Below the pieces are notes generated by a model. That model worked only from the letters and a program-made list of their open reading frames with translations. It was not told where the DNA came from and did not search any database. A stretch of 7,294 bases of DNA from Oscillospiraceae bacterium. Lineage in GTDB: Bacteria; Bacillota; Clostridia; Oscillospirales; Acutalibacteraceae. The stretch is taken from contig WREG01000100.1 of the NCBI GenBank assembly GCA_009779455.1, positions 1 to 7,294 on the forward strand, given 5' to 3'. Positions 1 through 5,999 of this stretch are shown here, in pieces. Both the position numbers and the translations under genes were made by a program. Positions within the stretch are counted from its first letter, which is position 1. Every line of letters starts with the position of its first letter.

Positions 1-3000
1 CGGGTCGAAGCGGAAGTTATGCCAGTACCCGGCCTCGACGGCGTTCTTCTCCTCTTTGATATTGACCGCCATGCCGCCCTTGATGCCGTGGTTGATGCAG
101 GGCGCGTAGGCTATGATTATCGACGGGCCGTCGTAGCTTTCGGCTTCCGTGAAGGCCTTCACGCACTGGTTGTAGTCCGCGCCCATAGCCACCTGCGCCA
201 CGTAAACGTAGCCGTAGCTCATGGCGATGGCCGCCAAATCCTTTTTCTTGGTCGTCTTGCCCGAAGCGGCGAATTTCGCCACGGAGCCGGTGGGCGTGGC
301 CTTCGAGGCCTGCCCGCCCGTGTTGGAATATACCTCGGTATCGAATACCAGCAGGTTAACGTCCTCATTCTGCGCTATGACGTGGTCAAGGCCGCCGAAG
401 CCGATATCATAGGCCCAGCCGTCGCCACCGAAGGCCCAGAAGGATTTTTTGACGAATACGTCTTTTTCGACCAAGGCTTCCTTATAAAGAGCGTCCCATT
501 CGCAGCCGCAGCTTCCGCACTCCGCATCGGCCTTTTCGAGGGCGGCGGCAAGTTTCGGCGCAGCCGCTTTCGAGGCTTCCGCGTCGTTCCCGGCCGCGAG
601 CCATTCCGCGGAGGCCGCTTTCAAATCATTTATCCATTCGGGCATACCGCTTTCATATTCAAAACTCGCGAAGGTATCCAAAATTGTAGCGAGCCTTTCG
701 CGGCGCGAGCTTACGCTCAGATGCATACCGTAGCTGTATTCGGCGTTGTCCTCAAACAGGGAGTTCGCCCACGCCGGGCCTTTACCCTCCTTGTTGACGG
801 TGTAGGGGGTGCTGGGCGCGCTGCCGCCCCAGATGGACGAGCAGCCCGTGGCGTTGGCTATATACATCCTTTCGCCGAAAAGCTGGGTGGCGAGTTTCGC
901 GTAAGGCGTTTCGCCGCATCCCGCGCAGGCGCCGGAGAATTCGAGCAGCGGCTGGAGGAACTGGCTGCCTTTAACGGTTGAAGGCTTGAATTTCGCGGAA
1001 ACCTCCGGCTTGTCGGAGACATTTTGCGCGTATTCAAATATTTCCTGCTCGCGGGCCTGGGTCTCCAGGGGCTTCATGACAAGCGCTTTAGCGCCTTTTC
1101 TGCCGGGGCAGACGTCGGCGCAGGAGCCGCAGCCCATGCAGTCGTAGGCTGAAACGGTCATAGCAAATTTCAAATCCGGCACGCCCGTCATATCCATAAG
1201 CTTCATGCCCTCGGGCGCGTTCGCGGCTTCGTCCGCGTTCAGGGCAGCGGGCCTTGTTACAGCGTGGGGGCAGACATAAGAACAGAAATTGCACTGTATG
1301 CAGTTCTCCGGAACCCATTCGGGTACTGTAACGGCAACGCCGCGCTTCTCAAAAGCGGATGAACCCTGCGGGAAGGTGCCGTCGGCGGTGTCTTTAAAGG
1401 CAGATACGGGCAGCAAATCGCCTTTTTGCAGGGAAACGGGGTCTAAAATATCCTTTACGAAAGCCTTCATTTCCGGGCGGTCCGTATTTATTATCCTTTC
1501 TTTCGCTTCATCCTCGGCCTTTGCCCATTCCGCAGGGATGTTCACGGCGATTATGCCCTCCGCGCCTTTATCTATAGCCGCGTGGTTCATTGCGACGATT
1601 TTTTCGCCTTTTTTGCCGTATGACTTTGTCGCCGCGTCTTTCATAAGCTCTATGGCCCTGACCGGCGGCAAAATCTCCGAAAGCTTGAAAAACGCCGATT
1701 GCAGGATGGTGTTTATGCGCCCGCCGAGACCCAAGTCCCTCGCGATGTCAATGGCGTTGATAATATATAGTTTTATGTCGTTTTTGACAATATAGCGCTT
1801 GATTGCCGCCGGGAGGTGTTTGTCAAGCTCCTCTCCGTCCCACTGGCAGTTGAGAAGGAACGTCCCGCCGGGCTTCAAGTCCTGGATCATGTCGTATTTA
1901 TCAAGATACGACGGGTTGTGGCAGGCCACGAAGTCGGCTTTGTTGATATAATAAGTTGATTTTATGGGGTTGTTGCCGAAACGCAGGTGCGAAATCGTGA
2001 TGCCTCCGGATTTTTTCGAATCGTAGGCGAAATAGCCCTGTGCGTACATATCCGTGGCGTCGCCGATGATTTTTATGGCGTTCTGGTTCGCTCCGACGGT
2101 TCCGTCCGCGCCCAGCCCCCAGAACTTGCCCGAAAACGTGCCTTTGGGCGTGGTGTCGGGGTTTTCCGTAATTTCAAGGGAAAGATTTGTCACATCGTCC
2201 TCAATGCCCACGGTGAAGCCGTTTTTCGGCTGTCCCGCATCCATATTGCGGTAAACGGCGATGATACAGGCAGGGTTGGTGTCCTTCGAGCCCAAGCCGT
2301 AGCGGCCGCCGTAAACTGGGATGCTGTCAAATTTCGTGCCTTTAAGAGCGGCGATAACATCGATGTAAAGGGGTTCGCCGAGGGAACCGGGTTCCTTCGT
2401 GCGGTCGAGGACGGTTATTTTCTTAACCGTATCTGGCATAACGTCAAGCATATGCTTCACGGAGAAGGGCCTGTAGAGCCTGACCTTTATAAGCCCGGTC
2501 TTTTCGCCGTTCGCGTTGAGGTAATCAACGGTTTCCTCTATCGTATCACAGGCCGAACCCATAGCGATTATCACTTTTTCCGCGTCGGGAGCGCCGTAGT
2601 AATTGAACAGCTTGTAATCGCTTCCGATGCGCCTGTTGATCTCGTTCATATAATCTTCCGTGATGCCGATAACGCCGGTATAATAGGGGTTTGACGCTTC
2701 CCTTGCCTGGAAGAAGATGTCAGGGTTCTGGGCCGAGCCGCGCAGTACGGGATGGTCGGGGTTGAGGGCGCGGCCGCGGAACGCGCTGATTGCGTCCATA
2801 TCGACCATTTCTTTCAGCTCGTCATAGTCCCATACGCTTATTTTCTGTATCTCGTGGGAGGTTCTGAATCCGTCGAAGAAGTGCAGGAACGGCACGCGGC
2901 TTTTAATTGTGGAAAGATGGGCCAGCGCCCCTAAATCCATAACTTCCTGCACGTTGCCGGACGCCAGCATGGCGTAGCCGGTCTGGCGGCAGGCGTAAAC

Positions 3001-3393
3001 GTCCGAATGGTCGCCGAAAATGTTGAGGGCGTGGGACGCCACGCAGCGTGCGGAAACGTCGATGACGCTCGGCAGAAGCTCGCCCGCGATTTTGTACATA
3101 TTGGGGATCATAAGCAGAAGCCCCTGGGAAGCCGTATAGGTGGTCGTCAGCGCCCCTGCGGCCAATGAGCCGTGGACCGCGCCCGCCGCGCCCGCCTCGG
3201 ACTGCATCTCCGTTACGCGCACAGTCTGCCCGAATATATTTTTCACGCCGTCGGCGGACATTTGGTCGGTTTCCTCCGCCATGTCCGAAGACGGGGTGAT
3301 GGGGTAAATCGCGGCTACCTCCGTGAACGCGTAAGAAACATACGCGGCGGCGGCGTTGCCTTTCATCGTCTTGGTTTTTCTCTTGTTTGCCAT
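1..3393 (-). CDS. nifJ: Pyruvate:ferredoxin (flavodoxin) oxidoreductase, C-terminus cut by window edge
   Basis: Cytoplasmic enzyme that oxidises pyruvate with CoA to acetyl-CoA, CO2 and reduced ferredoxin, using thiamine diphosphate (ThDP) and three 4Fe-4S clusters. The frame is open for 1131 residues without a stop; one-chain enzymes are usually about 1170-1200, so only a short tail is missing. Visible in order: pyruvate-site motif YPITPSS (Thr33), Glu66 and Arg116, matching Thr31, Glu64 and Arg114 of the Desulfovibrio africanus enzyme; an EKR-type linker from about residue 592; two ferredoxin-type cluster motifs (Cys698, 701, 704, 708 and Cys752, 755, 758, 762); the proximal-cluster cysteines Cys823, 826, 851 and 1099; and the ThDP/Mg site GGDGWAYDIGFGG (from about residue 989) with Asn1024 in YSNTGGQ. 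The ATG at 3393 has an ACAGG-type site about 10 bases upstream and gives the usual N-terminus; the next Met (residue 10) has no ribosome binding site. An unusual Cys-rich patch is at Cys959, 962 and 964. It is divergent from gdhA. Confidence 0.97.
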   Translation of the reverse strand, partial: MANKRKTKTMKGNAAAAYVSYAFTEVAAIYPITPSSDMAEETDQMSADGVKNIFGQTVRVTEMQSEAGAAGAVHGSLAAGALTTTYTASQGLLLMIPNMYKIAGELLPSVIDVSARCVASHALNIFGDHSDVYACRQTGYAMLASGNVQEVMDLGALAHLSTIKSRVPFLHFFDGFRTSHEIQKISVWDYDELKEMVDMDAISAFRGRALNPDHPVLRGSAQNPDIFFQAREASNPYYTGVIGITEDYMNEINRRIGSDYKLFNYYGAPDAEKVIIAMGSACDTIEETVDYLNANGEKTGLIKVRLYRPFSVKHMLDVMPDTVKKITVLDRTKEPGSLGEPLYIDVIAALKGTKFDSIPVYGGRYGLGSKDTNPACIIAVYRNMDAGQPKNGFTVGIEDDVTNLSLEITENPDTTPKGTFSGKFWGLGADGTVGANQNAIKIIGDATDMYAQGYFAYDSKKSGGITISHLRFGNNPIKSTYYINKADFVACHNPSYLDKYDMIQDLKPGGTFLLNCQWDGEELDKHLPAAIKRYIVKNDIKLYIINAIDIARDLGLGGRINTILQSAFFKLSEILPPVRAIELMKDAATKSYGKKGEKIVAMNHAAIDKGAEGIIAVNIPAEWAKAEDEAKERIINTDRPEMKAFVKDILDPVSLQKGDLLPVSAFKDTADGTFPQGSSAFEKRGVAVTVPEWVPENCIQCNFCSYVCPHAVTRPAALNADEAANAPEGMKLMDMTGVPDLKFAMTVSAYDCMGCGSCADVCPGRKGAKALVMKPLETQAREQEIFEYAQNVSDKPEVSAKFKPSTVKGSQFLQPLLEFSGACAGCGETPYAKLATQLFGERMYIANATGCSSIWGGSAPSTPYTVNKEGKGPAWANSLFEDNAEYSYGMHLSVSSRRERLATILDTFASFEYESGMPEWINDLKAASAEWLAAGNDAEASKAAAPKLAAALEKADAECGSCGCEWDALYKEALVEKDVFVKKSFWAFGGDGWAYDIGFGGLDHVIAQNEDVNLLVFDTEVYSNTGGQASKATPTGSVAKFAASGKTTKKKDLAAIAMSYGYVYVAQVAMGADYNQCVKAFTEAESYDGPSIIIAYAPCINHGIKGGMAVNIKEEKNAVEAGYWHNFRFDP

Positions 3394-3463
3394 TCTTTTT
3401 TTACCTGTCCTTCCATATTAACTTTTAACAATATCCGATGTTATATATAAACATACAAATTAC

Positions 3464-3492
3464 ATGATACCATTTTTTTATCCGGATGTAAA
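3464..3492 (-). promoter_or_regulatory. Probable promoter of nifJ
   Basis: Read on the minus strand: -35 TTTACA (3492-3487), a 17-base spacer, and -10 TATCAT (3469-3464) preceded by TGG, an extended -10. The start of transcription would fall near 3457, giving a leader of about 60 bases. The spacer contains most of a perfect 8-base palindrome, ATCCGGAT (3480-3487), which could bind a regulator but could also be chance. Spacing and match are good for a sigma-A promoter; not tested. Confidence 0.6.
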
Positions 3493-3572
3493 TATATTTT
3501 TGCCGAAATGTTGGGGAAACTTACAACTTCAGCAGGTAAATATTTGTATAATATATATTAAAATAAAAAATA

Positions 3573-3604
3573 TCCTTTAAAAGCATTGATTTTTCCTTTA
3601 AAAG
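3573..3604 (+). repeat. Two direct copies of TCCTTTAAAAG around the gdhA -35 box
   Basis: Exact 11-base copies lie at 3573-3583 and 3594-3604, 21 bases apart start to start, which is two turns of the helix. The first copy is just upstream of the predicted -35 hexamer and the second lies in the promoter spacer. Each copy is itself nearly palindromic. That arrangement is typical of a two-site operator, so these may control gdhA; the regulator is unknown. Confidence 0.5.
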
Positions 3605-3614
3605 GGATTAAAAT
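3586..3614 (+). promoter_or_regulatory. Probable promoter of gdhA
   Basis: -35 TTGATT (3586-3591), a 17-base spacer and -10 TAAAAT (3609-3614), placing the transcription start near 3621 and a short leader of about 26 bases before the GTG start. An alternative -10, TATAAT at 3547-3552, matches the consensus perfectly but has no convincing -35 at 16-18 bases (CAACTT at 17). Either or both may be used. Confidence 0.5.
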
Positions 3615-3646
3615 ATATTTTATTCTAATTTCAAGGAGGAGTTTTT

Positions 3647-4993
3647 GTGAATTCGTACATAGAAAAGGTAATTAATGAGGTAAAAGCGAAAAACGCCTCG
3701 CAGCCTGAATTTATCCAAACCGTTGAGGAGGTTCTGCGAAGCCTCGAGCCTGTTGTCGAAAAACATCCGGAATATGAAAAGCAGAACCTGCTGGGGCGCA
3801 TAGTCGAACCCGAGCGCCAGATAGCTTTCAGGGTGACCTGGGTCGATGACAGCGGCGATGTGCAGGTGAATACGGGCTACAGGGTGCAGTTCAACAGCGC
3901 CATCGGCCCCTACAAGGGCGGCCTGCGTTTCCATCCGACGGTATACTTGGGGATAATTAAATTTTTGGGCTTCGAGCAGGTATTCAAAAACTCCCTTACC
4001 GGGCTTCCCATAGGCGGCGGCAAGGGCGGCTCGGACTTCGACCCATCGGGCAAAAGCGACGGCGAGATAATGCGCTTCTGCCAGGCGTTCATGACCGAGC
4101 TTCAAAGGCATATCGGCCCCGATATCGACGTCCCCGCAGGGGATATCGGCGTCGGCGGGCGCGAAATCGGCTATCTTTTCGGCCAATACAAGAGGATCCG
4201 CGGCGCTTATGAAAACGGCGTGCTGACGGGCAAGGGAATAACCTACGGCGGCTCTCTGATAAGGCCCGAAGCGACGGGCTACGGCGCGGTTTATTACGCC
4301 GCAGAGGCGCTGAAGCATTTCGGAGAGGATATAAAAGGCAAGACCTTCGCCCTTTCCGGATACGGCAACGTGGCGTGGGGCGCGGCGCTTAAAATAACGG
4401 AGCTTGGCGGCAGGGTCATAACCCTTTCCGGCCCCGACGGCTATATTCTCGACGAAGAAGGCGTGAACACCGCCGAAAAGATAGGTTATATGGCCGAAAT
4501 GCTAAGCTCGAGGAAAAATAAAGTCGAGGACTACGCGGCAAAATTCGGCGTGCCGTTTTTCGCGGGCGAAAAGCCTTGGGGCGTAAAAGCGGACGTTATA
4601 ATGCCCTGCGCGACGCAAAACGAGGTTTTGATGGCCGACGCCGAAAAAATCGCGGCGAACGGCACGAAGCATTACATAGAGGTGTCCAATATGCCGACCT
4701 CAAACGACGCGCTTGAATACCTTAAAAAGAATTTAAAGGCCGTCGGCCCGTCAAAAGCCGCAAACGCAGGGGGCGTTGCCGTTTCCTCTTTGGAAATGAG
4801 CCAAAACTCCATGAGGCTCGCCTGGACGGCGGAGGAAGTTGACGAAAAGCTCAAAGCGATAATGAAAAACATCCACGGCGCGTCCGAAGCGGCGGCAGCG
4901 GAATACGGCCTGGGCTACGACCTTGTGGCCGGGGCGAATATCGCCGGGTTCAAAAAAGTGGCGGAGGCCATGACGGCGCAGGGGCTTGTTTGA
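3647..4993 (+). CDS. gdhA: Glutamate dehydrogenase, hexameric class I type
   Basis: Cytoplasmic enzyme that interconverts glutamate with 2-oxoglutarate plus ammonia. At 448 residues it has the normal length of the small hexameric bacterial enzyme. The N-terminal substrate domain holds GPYKGGLRFHP (Lys90), Lys114, GGGKGGSDFDP (catalytic Lys126) and Asp166 in PAGDIGVGGRE. These are one residue on from Lys89, Lys113, Lys125 and Asp165 of the Clostridium symbiosum enzyme. The nucleotide domain holds GYGNVAWGA (from residue 238) and LSGPDGY (260-266); the latter resembles the NAD-type C. symbiosum enzyme more than the NADP-type E. coli one, so NAD(H) use is possible. Start is GTG, chosen because AAGGAGG (3633-3639) sits seven bases before it and no upstream start fits. 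It stands alone, divergent from nifJ, with a terminator behind it. Confidence 0.97.
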   Translation: MNSYIEKVINEVKAKNASQPEFIQTVEEVLRSLEPVVEKHPEYEKQNLLGRIVEPERQIAFRVTWVDDSGDVQVNTGYRVQFNSAIGPYKGGLRFHPTVYLGIIKFLGFEQVFKNSLTGLPIGGGKGGSDFDPSGKSDGEIMRFCQAFMTELQRHIGPDIDVPAGDIGVGGREIGYLFGQYKRIRGAYENGVLTGKGITYGGSLIRPEATGYGAVYYAAEALKHFGEDIKGKTFALSGYGNVAWGAALKITELGGRVITLSGPDGYILDEEGVNTAEKIGYMAEMLSSRKNKVEDYAAKFGVPFFAGEKPWGVKADVIMPCATQNEVLMADAEKIAANGTKHYIEVSNMPTSNDALEYLKKNLKAVGPSKAANAGGVAVSSLEMSQNSMRLAWTAEEVDEKLKAIMKNIHGASEAAAAEYGLGYDLVAGANIAGFKKVAEAMTAQGLV

Positions 4994-5020
4994 GGAATCA
5001 GGAGTTAGGAGTTAAGGTAT
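4993..5020 (+). repeat. 7-base tandem repeat after gdhA
   Basis: Four successive 7-base units in phase: AGGAATC, AGGAGTT, AGGAGTT, AAGGTAT. The middle two are identical and the outer two are degenerate. The array begins at the last base of the gdhA stop codon and ends where the terminator begins. A similar array lies on the other strand at the tsaD stop codon (6880-6900). Confidence 0.6.
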
Positions 5021-5066
5021 AAAAAGCCGGCTTGAAAACAGTTATGTTTCCAAGCCGGTTGATTTT
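5021..5066. terminator. Two-way intrinsic terminator between gdhA and the micro-protein cluster
   Basis: CCGGCTTG (5027-5034) pairs with CAAGCCGG (5051-5058). One mismatch follows, then AAAC with GTTT, closing on a six-base loop. On the minus strand the stem is followed by CTTTTTAT, a good U-tract for the transcripts coming from 5187. On the plus strand the tail TTGATTTTC is weaker but probably still ends gdhA transcripts. Confidence 0.85.
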
Positions 5067-5076
5067 CATTATAATA

Positions 5077-5187
5077 TTATTTAAATATGTAGTTTAAATC
5101 AACATTTATAATGTTACGCAGAAAATCGGCGATAAATCTGATTATATCGTCAAAAAATCTGGCTACCGCCTCAATGTCAAGATCCAT
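5077..5187 (-). CDS. Micro-protein D, 36-residue acidic amphipathic peptide
   Basis: Not a family I recognise. The ATG at 5187 has GGAGGG (5195-5200) seven bases upstream, the best ribosome site in the cluster; a longer TTG-started version from 5259 would overlap micro-protein C and lacks such a site. It is rich in Phe and Ile, with seven acidic and four basic residues. Hydrophobic residues F11, F12, I15, I16, F18, I19, F22, L23, I26, I27 alternate with D13, D14, R17, D21, R24, as in one amphipathic helix covering most of the peptide. No signal peptide or lantibiotic/double-glycine leader is seen. It begins 16 bases after the stop of micro-protein C, so the two are surely one transcript, ended by the terminator at 5021-5066. 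It shares IIRFI and a later R-x-x-I-N-V pattern with the N-terminal half of C. GC is 31% by hand count, far below the large genes. Function unknown. Confidence 0.75.
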   Translation of the reverse strand: MDLDIEAVARFFDDIIRFIADFLRNIINVDLNYIFK

Positions 5188-5203
5188 TATAAAGCCCTCC
5201 GTC

Positions 5204-5416
5204 TTAATCACCGCTATCAAAGAAATCAAACAAGCCCAGCAAAGATTTAAAGCCCTCAATTATCACGTTAAAATCTATCTGCGGTAGCGTAATGCCCGTA
5301 CCGGAGCCGGAACCGCCTTCGTACCCGTTGAAATTTACGCTTTTACGGAATTCATCGGTGATGTATCTGATAAACCTTAAGATTGTAGCTATAGGGCCTT
5401 CGGGAAGAATAGTCAT
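5204..5416 (-). CDS. Micro-protein C, 70-residue peptide with two amphipathic segments and a Gly/Ser linker
   Basis: Unrecognised family. The ATG at 5416 follows AAGAAGG (5424-5430) at seven bases; the frame continues upstream to a TTG at 5476, but that would overlap the promoter, so it is rejected. Residues 1-32 hold a mixed-charge amphipathic segment (ILRFIRYI, then FRKSVNFN and Tyr32), residues 34-41 are a flexible GGSGSGTG stretch, and residues 47-66 form a second, very hydrophobic segment starting IDFNVIIEGF and ending LFDFF. The first half resembles micro-protein D and the second half resembles A and B, so C looks like a two-helix or fused member of the family. Net charge is about -4 (nine acidic, five basic residues). 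No export signal is seen. It has its own promoter (5448-5476) and is followed after 16 bases by D. Confidence 0.75.
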   Translation of the reverse strand: MTILPEGPIATILRFIRYITDEFRKSVNFNGYEGGSGSGTGITLPQIDFNVIIEGFKSLLGLFDFFDSGD

Positions 5417-5447
5417 AACCGTACCTTCTTTTTTAATATATGGGCAT

Positions 5448-5476
5448 ATGTTAACATAAAAAGTTTTTCTTTTCAA
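5448..5476 (-). promoter_or_regulatory. Promoter of micro-proteins C and D
   Basis: Read on the minus strand: -35 TTGAAA (5476-5471), a 17-base spacer, and -10 TAACAT (5453-5448) preceded by TGT, an extended -10. Transcription would start near 5441, about 25 bases before the ATG. The same architecture (TTGAAA, 17 bases, TGn plus -10) precedes micro-protein B. Confidence 0.65.
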
Positions 5477-5495
5477 TGTTTTTTAACAAGTATCG

Positions 5496-5508
5496 AAACA
5501 TTTAACAA
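5496..5508 (-). promoter_or_regulatory. 13-base upstream element, copy 1
   Basis: TTGTTAAATGTTT on the minus strand, ending 19 bases before the -35 box of the C/D promoter. The identical 13-mer lies 20 bases before the -35 box of the micro-protein B promoter (5823-5835). A second TTGTTAAA occurs 19 bases further along in this copy. The position suggests an activator or other regulator site, or an AT-rich UP-like element. Confidence 0.5.
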
Positions 5509-5535
5509 AAACAACACAAATCCGCAACATTTGAC

Positions 5536-5567
5536 ATAAAAACATCCGGAGACCTGAACCCCCGGAT
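5536..5567 (-). terminator. Intrinsic terminator after micro-protein B
   Basis: On the minus strand, ATCCGG at 5567-5562 pairs with CCGGAT at 5549-5544. The stem is extended inward by G-T, G-C and G-T pairs, closes on a short loop, and is followed by GTTTTTATG. It lies 17 bases after the stop codon of micro-protein B and separates it from the C/D unit. Confidence 0.8.
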
Positions 5568-5583
5568 ATCATGCTTTTGAAAA

Positions 5584-5727
5584 TTACTCTTCGGTTTCGC
5601 CGGCGCCAAGACCCTTGATAAATTCAACGACCAATGCGAAAAAGTCCTTAATTAATTCAAAAAATTTAGCGAAATCCATATCGCTGAAGTCTATGCCCGC
5701 GAAAAAGTCCGTAAAAACGTCAAACAT
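5584..5727 (-). CDS. Micro-protein B, 47-residue strongly acidic Phe-rich peptide
   Basis: Unrecognised family. The ATG at 5727 has GAGGTG (5735-5740) seven bases upstream, a TTGAAA/TACAAT promoter before that, and a clear terminator behind the TAA, so this is a complete one-gene transcription unit. The peptide has 11 Phe in 47 residues, 11 acidic and only three basic residues (net about -8). Residues 12-17 read IDFSDM, the motif shared with A, C and D. Residues 19-38 fit an amphipathic helix (F19, F22, F23, I26, F29, F30, V33, V34, I37 against K21, E24, K27, D28, E35, K38), and the tail GLGAGETEE is probably flexible. No signal peptide is seen. Size, acidity and helix pattern recall beta-type phenol-soluble modulins only by analogy; no homology is claimed. 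Confidence 0.77.
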   Translation of the reverse strand: MFDVFTDFFAGIDFSDMDFAKFFELIKDFFALVVEFIKGLGAGETEE

Positions 5728-5753
5728 TATGCTGCACCTCACTTTCAAAAATT
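5725..5753 (-). repeat. Duplicated leader and ribosome binding site, copy at micro-protein B
   Basis: The 29 bases ending at the ATG of micro-protein B match the 29 bases ending at the ATG of micro-protein A at 23 positions, including an unbroken TTTTTGAAAG and the final TAATG. Here the ribosome site is the sound GAGGTG. Five of the six differences are A/G or T/C transitions. Confidence 0.6.
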
Positions 5754-5773
5754 AAATACATTGACATGGTCGT

Positions 5774-5802
5774 ATTGTACCACATATCCGTTCATATTTC
5801 AA
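5774..5802 (-). promoter_or_regulatory. Promoter of micro-protein B
   Basis: Read on the minus strand: -35 TTGAAA (5802-5797), a 17-base spacer and -10 TACAAT (5779-5774) preceded by TGG, an extended -10. Transcription would start near 5767, giving a leader of about 40 bases. This is among the best promoter matches in the window. Confidence 0.72.
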
Positions 5803-5822
5803 TCATTTTATTAATAGTTTGA

Positions 5823-5835
5823 AAACATTTAACAA
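5823..5835 (-). promoter_or_regulatory. 13-base upstream element, copy 2
   Basis: TTGTTAAATGTTT on the minus strand, identical to 5496-5508 and ending 20 bases before the -35 box of the micro-protein B promoter. It is preceded on the minus strand by a long T-rich run (5836-5858), which follows the stop codon of micro-protein A. Confidence 0.5.
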
Positions 5836-5858
5836 AAAAAACAAAAAAACAACAATAT

Positions 5859-5999
5859 TCAGAAAATATCCCAAAAGGCATCAATAATCCGGTTAAAAAT
5901 TTCCGTCAATTGTTCAAATAAAGAAGCAAAAGAAAAACTGTTCAATATTGTTGAGATGTCAAAGCTGCCGAAAAGATTAGATAAATTAAAACCGTCCAT
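5859..5999 (-). CDS. Micro-protein A, 46-residue acidic Phe-rich peptide
   Basis: Unrecognised family. The ATG at 5999 sits behind a leader that is nearly the same as that of micro-protein B, but its ribosome site has become GGGGCG (6007-6012), so translation may be weak. It has nine Phe and one Trp in 46 residues, six acidic residues and one Arg (net about -5). Residues 13-22, FDISTILNSF, carry the shared motif. Residues 27-46 (LFEQL, then IFNRII and AFWDIF) look like an amphipathic helix ending at the very C-terminus. GC is 31% by hand count. There is no hairpin behind the stop, only a T-rich stretch, so transcripts may run on into B. It is the least certain of the four because of its ribosome site, but the conserved leader and promoter argue it is real. 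Confidence 0.65.
   Translation of the reverse strand: MDGFNLSNLFGSFDISTILNSFSFASLFEQLTEIFNRIIDAFWDIF

Noticed and set aside
19..981. Long plus-strand open frame (320 codons), with similar ones at 1987-2694 and 2752-2934
   Set aside because: These are exactly codon-aligned antisense shadows of the PFOR gene. Their translations have no domain features, while the opposite strand carries every PFOR motif.
3400..3540. Inverted pair TTTACCTG (3400-3407) and CAGGTAAA (3533-3540)
   Set aside because: The copies are 125 bases apart and one overlaps the nifJ ribosome site; an 8-base match in AT-rich DNA at that distance is easily chance.
3620..4318. Minus-strand frame of 232 codons
   Set aside because: It lies opposite gdhA, whose motifs are complete and whose start has a strong ribosome site; the antisense frame is a by-product of GC-biased codons.
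4993..5020. CRISPR-like array
   Set aside because: The units are 7 bases with no spacers and only two are identical; it is a short tandem repeat.
5077..5259. 60-residue version of micro-protein D starting at a TTG
   Set aside because: It would overlap the end of micro-protein C in another frame and lacks a ribosome site, whereas the ATG at 5187 has GGAGGG at seven bases.
5204..5476. 90-residue version of micro-protein C starting at a TTG
   Set aside because: The TTG at 5476 overlaps the predicted -35 box and has no ribosome site; the ATG at 5416 has AAGAAGG at seven bases.
5487..5510. Rex redox-repressor operator at TTGTTAA
   Set aside because: The known clostridial operator is an inverted repeat TTGTTAA-N6-TTAACAA. 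Only direct half-sites are present here, and also near 3418-3431.
5821..5858. Terminator after micro-protein A
   Set aside because: The minus strand has a T-rich run, but I find no GC-rich hairpin before it, so I do not call an intrinsic terminator.
5077..5999. Leaderless bacteriocin cluster
   Set aside because: Multi-peptide leaderless bacteriocins such as aureocin A70 are cationic and sit beside transporter or immunity genes. These peptides are acidic and no such gene is in the window.
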